Assembly: GCA_020744425.1 (NCBI GenBank)
Contig: JAGMUV010000009.1
Location: 372,001-436,000, forward strand
From: Dactylonectria macrodidyma
Taxonomy: Eukaryota; Ascomycota; Sordariomycetes; Hypocreales; Nectriaceae
Length of the DNA: 64,000 bases
Direction of reading: 5' to 3'
Shown: in pieces, positions 54,033-64,000 of the stretch
How the letters are laid out: each line of letters starts with the position of its first letter
Position numbering within the stretch: position 1 is the stretch's first letter
Notes under the pieces: generated by a model
Told to the model about the DNA's origin: nothing
What the model saw: the letters and a program-made list of their open reading frames with translations, nothing else
The model's database searches: none
Made by a program: the position numbers and the translations under genes

Positions 54033-55354
54033 TGTGTCGGGGCTGAGGGTCCCCACTACATAGAATGACAGGGATGTATTAATTAGCCAGCAGCTCAAGC
54101 TGCTGGTCTTAATTAGCCTATCGATAAGGGTATATCTATCGCACATTGGTCTGAGATAAATGGCTGACATCACCCAGACTGGGATAGAAATCAAGCACCT
54201 TCTTGCCCACTTTGTTTTTGAGCTTTTGAAATTATTCTTAATGTCATTATGATAAGAATTATTTGATCGACCGGAACATACGGCTTATTTTCTAGCTATC
54301 TGCCTAGTTACAGCTCTGGCCCTTCTTTTGCCTCTTTTATTTTGCTGGTCCTGTCTGACCTCGCTCCGCTACATATCCCGCCTACCCTACGGCACCCGTC
54401 ACTTCAGGTTGTGGTGTTGTTCTTGTCCCCCTGCCCAATACAGTAGTTCCCCGGTCTGTGCGCCAATCCCCGTAGCTTTGCCATGCATTTGCCCTCCAAT
54501 GGCAGCTGTAAAGCTGAGTACTTAGTTGAGTCATTGGCGTCAAGAGGAGGTCTTGTAATTGACACATTTCGACGCTCCCGGTGTAAGAACTCATTAACAA
54601 GTTCTGGGAGTCTGCGGTAGTGTGATTTTACCTTACACAGCTTGCAACCCTATGAAAAGTGGGTCTAGGTCCTCAATGTTGGCCGTGGAGATTTGGTTGT
54701 CCGGGATGGAGTCGACGAGTATCTCTCCCACCAACCGTGAGGTATTGATCGACTTATTCTCGGTCTCGGCGCGCTGTCTATGTACTCTATGTAGTTGTTC
54801 AAGCAGCATTTCTCCAACCTCAACATACCCCTTATAAGACCGGAATCCTGTGCATGTGCTCTGTGTGAGGGTGTGTTTTCGTTTGACAGCGTGGAGCGCA
54901 CTACCGTTCAAACATCCTGAATACTGCTCTCGTCGCCTAGTGTCTGTATGGTGTGTTGGGCAGGGGGACAAGAGGGACACCACCACCCGAAGTGACGGAT
55001 GCCGTAGGGTAAGCGGGATGCGTAGCAGAGCGAGGGTGGACAAGACTCGCAAAACAAAACAGACAAAAAGAAGGCCAGAGCTGCAATCGAGCAGCTGGCT
55101 AAGAAATGAATCAGATATTCCAGTTGATCAAATAAATCTCATCATAATGACATCAAAAAACCATTCAATAACTCAAAAATAAAGGTGGGCAAGAACATGA
55201 TTGATTGCTATCTGTGTCCGAGTTGTCTCTGCCTTTTATCTCAGACCAACTCCCGTTATCCTTATCGATAGCTTTATCAAGACCGGCACTCAAATTGGTC
55301 GGCCAATTAAAATGTCCGGGCCATTCTAGCTAGTGGGCCCTCAGCCCCGACACA
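54033..55354. mobile_element. 1.3-kb element with ~400-bp terminal inverted repeats
   Basis: The left arm (54033-~54440) and the reverse complement of the right arm (~54953-55354) align along their length at roughly three quarters identity by eye. Matches include the tip TGTGTCGGGGCTGAGG, then TTGGTCTGAGATAAA, TCTTGCCCAC, CATAATGA, ATCAAATAA, GCCAGAGCTG, CCTACGGCA and CTTGTCCCCCTGCCCAA. The ~510-bp centre holds a minus-strand coding-like fragment (SYKGYVEVGEMLLEQLHRVH, then NTSRLVGEILVDSIPDNQIS) ending at 54633. No transposase is visible, so it is non-autonomous or decayed. Long arms would fit a foldback or Mutator-like element; a clear target duplication was not found (flanks share only ATGG). 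Confidence 0.72.
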
Positions 55355-56543
55355 ATGGTCGAGCAAACTCCGTCTAACAACGTCCAGCATTCGGCAACTG
55401 ATCTGGGTCTTTCTTTCCCAAGAGCGCCCCACACGGAGACATACTCATCTGCCAACAAGGGCTCAAAGCATGTCTCCATATATCGACAATAAGATGTTAC
55501 ATGCAAACATGAGTGCAGCCGATCGTCTGGGAGGCAAAACAAGTGTCTTAGTGATGGGATGTGACCGTCCTCTGAGGTCCTGTCTTCCTGGGATGGCTGC
55601 TTCTCAATACCTCCCGTGGAGCCGTGGTCGAGTAACCCATCCAAGTCGCGGAATGACGCATTTTTCAAGCATCATTGTTCACCGGCGACGGGTGATTTCT
55701 ATGAAACAGGAGTGTGTCCTTGACCGTGTATAAATAGTGATGTAGTAACAAAGTCAGAGCTCCACGCGCTCAAATATTTGACAACCAGTTGAACTGACTG
55801 TCACGAGGGACTTTCTTCTCTCCTACTTGCCGTACAAAGTATGTAGTACTGCAAGTCTCAAGCTCATATACTCGCAGAATGATCGTGCAGGTACTGCCCT
55901 AGTTCTGAAGCCATCGCAAAGTTCCGACGATCCCTTGGCGCCTTTAATCCACCCCTTCGTCCGATGAGACTGCAGCATAATATAAGATGATCGTTTTGAC
56001 TCTGTGCCAGCAGCAACTCGGCCTAGATGGAGCGAACAACCACATACTAGTAACCTAATAATCGCTTGAATCATGAACTCGAAGATCGATGGGATGCGAC
56101 TTTCTCGCTCAATTCTACTAAGAACTAACATGCTGGATAGGAAGTAGCCATATTATTCCATATTTGAGAGTCTTGAAAAGAAAAGATTGTAACTGGGTAG
56201 GTAACAATGTTATTCATGAGTCATATGACTGCTATACTCCTCATCAAGATTTTCAAATTTGCAGGATAACGCAACGCAACCTTTTACCTTCGAAATCCAT
56301 CACGCAGCCTCTAACAGCGACAACGAACACGACCAAAAAACCATTTACGACGACCACCATGCAGTGGACAGGCAAGGTTGGGGGATCTCTGAAACTGTGT
56401 CGGCATCATGTAGGTTGAAAATGGCGATTCTTGCAATCCCGTATGAGTGATTGGAGTGACACTCATGACTCTCATGTGCTCGTCAAGCGAGTGAATATCT
56501 GCACCAACATGATGGACAGAGCGTGTCGGTTGTGATCCTGCTT
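55355..56543. other. Intergenic region with one dispersed repeat copy
   Basis: Apart from copy C of the 45-bp repeat, no coding sequence or structure was recognised. Confidence 0.4.
56005..56050 (+). repeat. Dispersed ~45-bp repeat, copy C
   Basis: TGCCAGCAGCAACTCGGCC... ending CATACTAG. It shares TGCCAGCAGCAACTCG exactly with copy B and GATGGAG.G.ACA.CC..ATACTAG with copy A. Confidence 0.6.
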
Positions 56544-57014
56544 TCAAATCAGTCCCGCTAGAAAATCGACTGTGTTTGTTAGTCCATGAAAGTTTATAAT
56601 AGAGTAAGACAATGCCACGAACCTAACGGAAGCCGGGAAGTCAGAGACCATAGACATATTATAGTCCCGGACCGTCTCGGGCGGCCGAGTGTCTTCAAGC
56701 TCCACGATGTCGTTTCCTTCTATTTCCTGCCTAAACCCGCACTCCCTAGATGCACAGGCGTACCATTCCGTCAAACCAGGGCCATTTGCTCGATCTCGGC
56801 GACTGCGATGACCGCACCAGCACTGAGGGTTGCCAGCGATTATATCACGATTATCGTCCCAAGTTATGAAGTTGTACTTATGGGAGCGGTCGCAGAAGTA
56901 GTAAGGGCGACCGCCATTCCCATTGGGGTTGGTATCTTTGGCCACACGCCGATTTGAGACCCGATGGCAGGTTGGGCACTCGGGGGCTCGGGGAAGCGGG
57001 AATCTTTGGCTCAT
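56544..57014 (-). CDS. GRF-type zinc finger protein
   Basis: 156 codons as read. The N-terminal half has two Cys-rich units: APECPTCHRVSNRRVAKDTN then GNGGRPYYFCDRS..YNFITWDD, which is the GRF zinc finger (C..C, NPxGNxGRPYYxC, F.W.D), and QCWCGHRSRRDRANGPGLTE followed by WYACASRECGFRQ, a second unit of the same kind. GRF fingers bind nucleic acid in topoisomerase, APE2 and related proteins; many fungal genomes carry small stand-alone members of unknown role. An intron GTTAGG...CACAG near 56630-56570 may alter the last 25 residues, so the C-terminal end is uncertain. Confidence 0.7.
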   Translation of the reverse strand: MSQRFPLPRAPECPTCHRVSNRRVAKDTNPNGNGGRPYYFCDRSHKYNFITWDDNRDIIAGNPQCWCGHRSRRDRANGPGLTEWYACASRECGFRQEIEGNDIVELEDTRPPETVRDYNMSMVSDFPASVRFVALSYSIINFHGLTNTVDFLAGLI

Positions 57015-58442
57015 TTTTTCGGCTGTTGAAAGACTGGCGGAGCTCAGTCCACGCGGAATTTTCAGTTTTCAAGGTTTAGAGAAGTTATGGAGTAATCTGT
57101 GTTGAGGCCGAGCTACCACGCCGGATAATAATGGCCATGTGAAGGGGGAACCGCGACTTTAATAGCCAGTGTCAGGCGTACTTAGAGAAGATATAATTCG
57201 ACGCACTTTGGCGCCCGGTGCCTTGGCTCTACTGCCCTGTTATCAGGCAATTCTAGACAAGATGCGGCGGGTAGCCAGCCCGGCGCATTAGGGCGGTCAT
57301 GGTAAAGTCAAACGTGCAGATGCCTGCTGTGTTGCAGAAAGCCTTGTTTTGATGGAAGAACAGGCGCCAATAGTCATATCTTATTGGCAGGTTACACCCT
57401 GCCCCTGTGAAAAGGCAAAATACCATCCTTAATTACTCCATGCAGGAGGAGTGCATGAGTGGAGTTCTGCTGCTGATCGCATGGCCCCTGATGATAAGAA
57501 GGCGTAGCGAGCCGTAGCCCATCGCGACGTGAGGTGTAATTGGCTCCAAAGCGGTGCCAAGTCCGAGCTGAATACCCTCCCTGCCTTTTCGGCTGAGACC
57601 CCACCCACCTATGACTGCGCCACGGCACGTTGAATTGCATCAAGACAAGTAATGTTCAGGGCAATCCCTGGGCACTAGGAATGATCTGACCAGGTTAAAG
57701 TGCGATTACCTGCAAGAAGACGCGGGTAAGCTTGTTAAAAGGATAGTCGAGGGGTCAATATCAAGTGTTGCAAGGCAGTGACTAGTTATCTATATCACAT
57801 CGGATCTTAGTCCATCCATCAATTGATTCGATGTTAAGTAGTTATTATTCAGCCCGAAGGGCGTTTTACTCAGTCAGAAAGAATTGAGCATAAAACCTCC
57901 TCTGATTGGCTAATTGGCCTGGCCTTGCTCAACTCGTGCGCGAATTGGTCGGCTGTTAACGCCACCAAATGAAGGCCTCGCCAGAAACCACCCCCTGAGC
58001 GTTGACTAGGTAATAATAACTAGCGAGCTTGGCAAACTCTCCAAGAGCTTTCAGTTCTTCTTTTCTTCCATGCAATCAATTTGTTGGGTTGCTAAGCACG
58101 ATCCTGACTGAATAACCCCCGTGCCCCTTACTCCTTCCACTAACTTACATAGCGGCTGCTTCCCTTTTCTGTCGAATCTATCAAACCCATCAGGTTGCTA
58201 ACAGTATCTAGGTTGACATATTACCTCCGCAGCCAGCCTACCTCTCAAGATTCTCCGGTTACCCTGCCTCCGGGAAGCAGTGCAGTTTCCTCCCTGATCA
58301 TTCAGACCTGATCTAACTACCTCAAAGACAGCCTCTCCATCGAGATCTATCACGGTATTAGACGTAAGCCGTCGCAAAGCCCCCCTGCCCGAGCGATATC
58401 CAGCAGTCTAGGTGGGTAAGAGGTGGATACATATACGGCCAA
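57015..58442. other. Intergenic region, 1.4 kb, upstream of the Helitron gene
   Basis: No gene seen. If the Helitron's 5' end lies in this stretch it could not be identified. A short inverted GC stretch, CAGCCCGAAGGGCG, is at 57851-57864. Confidence 0.35.
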
Positions 58443-61400
58443 ATGGAGGACGATATACCCCAGGCAGTTCGAAACTGCCACACCTGCAAGCAAGACCTGC
58501 CCGAAGTCGAATTTCGAAGCGTCAAGGACCCTACGAAGTTTACAAGGGACTGTGCTAGCTGTAGGGCACGCCGAAGGGAACGTGTAGCCGAATCCCGAGC
58601 CGCCGTTGCCGCCATGCGGAATATCGCCTTGAGGCTATCGCCACACAGAGCCACGAAAAGGACCGATTCTGTAGCTAACCTGACGCCTCCAAGGCGGACT
58701 GCGCCAACGCCTGCGTCTGTGCACGGCTCACAACCTCCTGCCACGCCTGCTTTATTCCGTGGCCTGGCGCCCGCACTCCAGGGACTGCCTAGACCTCTGC
58801 TGGGCCCATCTACCCCAAGCACGGTGGAGGGACCTTCCCCTATCCCTCCTACCCTTAGCCTGCCAAGAGTAGTTCTGGGCACGCCGATTCCTCAAACGCC
58901 AATTCCTGAAGGCACTCTTCCAACGGCTCCTGTTGTGCTAGGCACGCCTATACCACAGGAATCGTTCCCTACCACTCCTTCATTACTGCCACAGGGTCAT
59001 CGCCGCGGCCGCTATGCACGTCAAGGCATTTTTAACCCACGGCCACGGCCACAGCCTCAAGAGCGACAGTTCGATCAGATAGTTGATCCACCTTTTACAG
59101 GGGACCTTAACTTGCCTGCCCTTAGTGAGGAGGATCAGGCCCTTGTGCGGGAGTTCTATACTGCCCTGAACGACGACAAGATGCATAGTTGCATTCGCTG
59201 CCGGGAGCATTGGTTCGATATGAAGCGAAATAGCTTGCAAATCTGCAGCCGCTGCATTAGTCGAGACAAGGAAAGAGCCCCTGACGAGCCCTACTTCTTT
59301 AGCGCTACGAATAACCTTGACTTTGGGGAAGTCCCTGGCAATTTACCTGATCTAACGATGGTTGAGGAGATGCTTATTGCTAGGATTCACGTACACGTGA
59401 AGGTCCTACAGGTACGTGGCGCTCAATATAAATACCGCGGCCACGTTGTCCACTTTCTTCGCAACGTTGGTAGGCTATTTGAAGAGCTCCCAGTCCTACC
59501 TGAAGAGCTAGATATCGTACTCCTGCGGCCTCCTAATATGGAGGGCGACCCTCGCTTCCAGCAGCAGTTTGCTCGCGATTTCCGGGTACGCCGCTCATGC
59601 CTGTTGATTTGGCTGCATTACTTACAGCGCCACCACCCGGGCTATCGCGATATCGTCGTGAGCCAGGATCGCCTGCAACGGCTTCCTCTTGACGGCAGCA
59701 TAGTTGATTCCGTTGCTAGCCAAGTGGCTGACATACCTGACGGCGAGGTCCCCCAAGGCCCTGTTGAGGAGGTAGTAGAAGAGGATCCTTACGATGCCGA
59801 CGCATCAGCGATCCCGAATTTGCAGGTTACCGATACCGAATTAAACGCCCTGCAGTCCCGATTCCTTAATGGTACCCCTGACCCTGAGCGTATGGCTGAT
59901 CTTGAGCATATGCCGCTTGGCGCGCAGGCTCAACACCAGATGCCGTTGCCTTCCATTCGCAGGACCCCTATCAACGAATTCAACCGTTCCCAGCCGCTGT
60001 TAACGCTCGCGTTCCCTACCCTCTACCCTGACGGCAAGGCGGACTTCGTGGAGCCTCGCCTACGGAGCATCACGTACCAGGACTACCTTGCACATGCGAT
60101 GAGATGGCAAGACGGACGTTTTGCCCGCCATAAGACGTGGCCCTTCGTCGCCCTCAACACGCTGTTACGTGCGCAGGTCCGAAAGCGAAGCAACTACTTC
60201 GTCAAGCAACACGAAGGCCGCCGTCAAGCCCTTACACGCGCTGACCTAGAGGAAGCGATGGCTAAGCCTGACGAGCCAGAGGCTCAGGCACTGATCCAGT
60301 CGATCACGCGCCAAGCCGCTGTAATCAGGGGCACCCGGCCGTATTGGTATAAGCAAAGGAAGGAATTGGAAGCATATGCCTATAATCTAAGTAGGCCTGG
60401 CCTTTTCGCTACTGCAAGTGCAGCTGATTACCACTGGGAATCCCTATACCGTCATATGCCTCGATTCTATGAGTGGCAAGCAGCTCCTGAGGCGAGCCGG
60501 ATGGCCCTGTCCCGGCAACTACTGCGAGACAACGCCCACATCGCCGCTTACCACTTCCATAAGCGTTATACGCTGTTTAGAACTATTGTCCTGAAGCAGA
60601 AGTTTAACCTAACGGACTTTTGGGGTCGCTACGAGTGGCAGGGCAGGGGGTCCAGTCACCACCACGGCCTCTATTGGTTAAATAGCCATCCAGACTTAGA
60701 TCCTGACAATGATCAGTCCCGGGAGCGATTCGCCCATATCTGGGGATATCACGTATCTGCTGTTAACCCAGAGACTCAGCGAATACAGGCGCCTGGGGAA
60801 GGGAACCCCCTGATCCTTAATCTATTACAGCAGCCCCTTACCGTTGGGTTCCTATCAATGGTAGTTAACCGCGTGCAACGACACCGCTGTAGTAACTATT
60901 GTATGCAGCTCAATAAACATACCAAGCAGGTCGAGTGCCGCTTTGGATTTCCTCACGGGCAACGCCTACTAGCCTCCCTAGACAAGGTTCCTCATTCTAA
61001 GCACTGGAGCTTCAGGGGCGAGCGGAATGATAGCCAGATTAACCACTATAACCGCTTGCTTACAATTGCGTGGCTGGCCAATACAGATATCTCCCCCTGC
61101 ACGAGCCTACAGCAGGTAATCGATTACGCAGCTAAATACTGCTCCAAGTCGGAAAAGAAAAGTGAGTCTTTTGCCCAGATTGGGAAAGCCCTGATGCCCC
61201 GGGTCAAGGACCATAACCCCCTTATTTCCTTCACGTCAAAGCTCCTAAATCAGCTAGTTGCTGAGCGGGATTACTCAAAGCAGGAGGTTTGCCACTTGCT
61301 CCTCGGCCTGCCGTTACAGGAGGGCTCACGAACCTGCCTATATGTTGATTGCCGTAATCCTGACAAGCATTCCCGCTCCCTACGGCTCGACGGCGATGAG

Positions 61401-63544
61401 GTTAACGAGGCCCCCAACGTCTACGAAAAGTACTATCGACGCCCAGAAGCCCTAGAGGACCTGACCTATGTTTCCTTTCTTAAATACTGGAATTTCCGCT
61501 CTAGGGACCCTTCTATGTGGAAGCAATGGCAGCCAGGCAACGTTAACGGCAGGCCTCGTGTATTGGTCTACTTTCCTCGCTATCAGGCTGATCCAGAAGG
61601 TCAACAGTGGCCAGATTACTGCCGCGTAAAGCTAACATTGAACCACCCACATCGTCGGCTTGATGAGCTCCTCACATTTGACGGCCAGCGTTTTAATTCT
61701 CACGCTCAGGCCTTCTCCTATTGTTGGCAGCACCACAGTCATGGTGATGACCATTACGGCTGGCCAAAAGAGGCTCGACTACAGCCTCAAGAGGATCAGT
61801 ACGAGGCTCTGCCTGTGGAGGAAGAATTTGATGACGAAGACTGGATTCGTCTCGCCGCCCTTTTACCTGACAACCCCCTTACCCAGGAAGGTCTTGACCT
61901 ACTTGGCCGCCGCGATATCGACGTTAATTACGACTGGACACGGCATGTAGGTACTTATCCGGAACTTCGAGACAGTTACTGGAAAGACCTTATCGCTAGC
62001 CACCCTATAGCCAACGATGTGGAGGTCCTTGGCCCTCACTGGCGTGATCAGCTGAACCCACAACAACGGCTCGTGTACGACACCTTCATGGGCCACTTCC
62101 AGGCGCAAAGTCTTACTCAAATCCTTCTCCACGTTGACGGCGGTGGTGGCACAGGCAAGTCCTTCCTTATCAAGGTGCTATCCTCCCATCTCCAGGCGGC
62201 TGCCCTACCGAATCCTAGCCCTATTTGTCGCGTAGCGCCAACAGGCGTTGCGAGTAACCAGATACAAGGCAGCACCATTCATTCGTTGCTACGCCTCCCA
62301 GTAGGTGGTACTTTTACCGACCTTCCCCCAGCCGACGCGGCCGCCCTTCAGTCCCGCCTACGGCACGTCAAATACCTCGTTATCGATGAAAAGAGCATGC
62401 TAGGGCTTGAGCAGCTAGCGCGGATCGATTCCCGCCTGCGGCAGGCCTTTCCACAGCGTAGCCTCGAGTTCTTTGGTGGCGTGAGCGTCTTGCTGGTGGG
62501 CGATTTCTTCCAGTTACCACCCGTCCGGCAAAAGCCGCTGTATTCGACTAGCACCAGCCTGTCTCCGCTGGAAAGGAGAGGGCAGGTGGCCTACCGGTTA
62601 TTTGACCGCACCGTCTTCCTGACCACGGTGCAGCGCCAAACTGGCGATGATCAGGCCCAGTTCCGTCAGGCATTGCAGGAACTGCGTGAAGTTCAGTTAT
62701 CTATACCGTCATGGAACCTCCTTAGTAATCGGGTACAGGCCAAGCTAACACAGAGCGAGATTGACAGCTTCAGGGCCGCTTTGCGGGTGTATTCTACAAA
62801 GGCCCGGGTCAACGAGTACAATTACGAGCATATGGTGCACCTCAACGACCCGGCAGTACAGGTGGAGGCAAAGAATCGGGGCAACGGCGCGGGGCAGGCG
62901 CCAAGCGACAAAGCTGGCAACCTATCTAACAGATTCCCTGTTGCTAAAGGCGCCAGAGTGATGCTTACGACTAATCTATGGCAGCCAGTTGGCCTAGTTA
63001 ACGGTGCGCAGGGCACTGTATACGACATCGCCTGGAACGCAGGCACTAACCCATGGGAAGAACCCCCGGCGGTTATTATGGTGGATTTCGATAGCTACGA
63101 CGGGCCGCCGTATCTAACAACGAACGAGGGCAGGAAAATCGTACCCATCCTTCCAGTCACGCGTGATTTCCTAGTGGGCAACGAGACCTGCGCTCGCACG
63201 CAGTTTCCCCTGATCGTGGCGTTTGCTATCACCGTTCACAAATGCCAGAGCCTAACGAAGGATCAAATAGTTACTGACCTCGCCACACGCGACTTCCAGG
63301 CCGGTATTAGCTATGTTGCTGTCTCACGGGTAACCTCGCTGCAGGGCTTACTCCTTGAGGCGCCTTTCGATCGTCAGAGCCTCTATAACCACACGCCCAC
63401 GGAAGGTTCATGTGCCTGTGTTTCCTACGTGCTGCGTTTACGGCTAACTATAAGGCAGGGATGAAGATGCGCCTCGTTGACCAACAACGCCGTCAGGCTC
63501 AACAGCTGACCGAGCCACCGTATCCACCACTCTACCTTGACTAG
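58443..63544 (+). CDS. Helitron Rep-helicase transposase, essentially intact, with a small 3' intron
   Basis: Exons are 58443-63405 and 63459-63544 (about 1682 residues). A 53-base intron with GT, CTAAC and CAG restores a frame ending LTEPPYPPLYLD; without splicing the frame stops at 63464. Helitrons move by rolling-circle replication. N-terminal Cys motifs (CHTCKQDLPEVEF...CASC; CIRCREHW...CSRC) are zinc-knuckle like. The Rep part has the HUH-type motif RGSSHHHGLYWL and the tyrosine motif VIDYAAKYCSKSEKK. The PIF1-type helicase has Walker A DGGGGTGKSFLI, Walker B YLVIDEKSMLG, LLVGDFFQLPPVRQKP, GARVMLTTNLWQPVGLVNGA and ITVHKCQSLT...SYVAVSRV. No internal stop or frameshift was seen, so it may be autonomous. 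Confidence 0.93.
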
Positions 63545-64000
63545 ACGACGTCTTCCTATAAGCTACATAGAAAGGGGAGGTTCGATATATGGTATATAGT
63601 TAGATTCGGCCTCTCAGGAAGCGGTAGAGGAACCCCTGACTATCAGCCAACTCCCACTGCAGGCTTGACGCGGCTTTAACAGCTAGTTGCGCCGCAGGCG
63701 AAAGGGGGGGTTCTAGAAATCCCCCTATGAAAATTGAATTGCAGGTATACGGTATTACCCTTTGGGCTGGATATTCAGCCGTTAAGCCCCTTGCCTTGGC
63801 AACTTAACGGGTGTTCGAAGTATTTTACTTTCTGTGAGCTACTAGTAGCTAAGGGCGGTATCAGTAGTATGCAAGGCGTATTCATGGCATCTGGCTACAT
63901 CAGCAAGAACGGCTACTCGTATTATGTTCCTCCTAGTAGCCGCCGTGGCTGCGAGAGATGTTATTCTTAGTACCAGCCAATGGAAGGCTACGTCAACAAT
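63545..64000. other. Flank of the Helitron gene
   Basis: Contains a GC hairpin at 63669-63696 (GCGGC ... GCCGC) and a second inverted pair AGGGGGG/ATCCCCCT around a CTAG at 63712-63715. These could belong to the element's 3' end (hairpin before CTRR), but the distance is longer than usual and the following base is A, not T. No other gene is supported. Confidence 0.35.

Noticed and set aside
54020..55366. Target-site duplication for the inverted-repeat element
   Set aside because: The flanks share only ATGG next to the tips, too short and not exact enough to claim.

Overview
The window is nuclear DNA of a filamentous ascomycete, most likely a plant-associated Sordariomycete; genus not determined. 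The evidence is short introns of about 48-80 bases with GT...AG ends and CTAAC/CTRAY branch sites, three Zn2Cys6 regulators with the fungal-specific regulator domain, a HET protein, a TPR-CHAT protein, a fungal Helitron, plant cell wall/glycan enzymes (GH28, GH88), and relic genes whose stop codons look like C:G to T:A changes, as left by repeat-induced point mutation (RIP). Exon borders were derived by eye from reading-frame continuity and splice consensus; no alignment or database search was possible.

Left part (1-8.5 kb): a partial RraA-like aldolase (-), an aspartate aminotransferase with five exons (+), an alpha/beta hydrolase (-), and a GH88 unsaturated glucuronyl hydrolase (+). These are followed by 2 kb holding a decayed repeat-family gene fragment and a 12-base minisatellite.

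Metabolic block (8.5-31.8 kb): alpha/beta hydrolase (-) and FAD monooxygenase (+) in a divergent pair, Zn2Cys6 regulator 1 (-), Zn2Cys6 regulator 2 (-) divergent from a ketopantoate-reductase-like enzyme (+), an Fe(II)/2OG dioxygenase-like gene (-) divergent from a PhyH-type dioxygenase (+), Zn2Cys6 regulator 3 (-), an esterase/lipase-like hydrolase (-) divergent from a quercetinase-like bicupin (+), and a further alpha/beta hydrolase (+). It has oxygenases, reductases, hydrolases and three regulators but no polyketide synthase, NRPS or terpene synthase inside the window. It therefore reads as a catabolic or tailoring cluster. Shared promoters contain CGG-type elements suited to Zn2Cys6 binding.

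Accessory/decayed part (31.9-58 kb): a methyltransferase of bacterial aspect; fragments of CHAT and TPR genes; a RIP-like pseudogene pair (Gfo/Idh/MocA oxidoreductase and oligoribonuclease); an intact zinc alcohol dehydrogenase; a heavily decayed aldo-keto reductase gene carrying a 131-bp solo-LTR-like insertion with a 5-base target duplication; an SDR; a TPR-CHAT gene broken by a frameshift; a GH28 polygalacturonase; a membrane-anchored metallophosphoesterase; a broken SDR; a HET-domain gene; a 1.3-kb element with about 400-bp inverted arms; and a GRF zinc-finger gene.

Right part (58.4-63.5 kb): an essentially intact Helitron Rep-helicase gene with HUH Rep and PIF1 helicase motifs and a small C-terminal intron. 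The mix of intact genes and RIP-like relics suggests a fast-evolving compartment in which duplicated DNA has repeatedly arrived and been inactivated.
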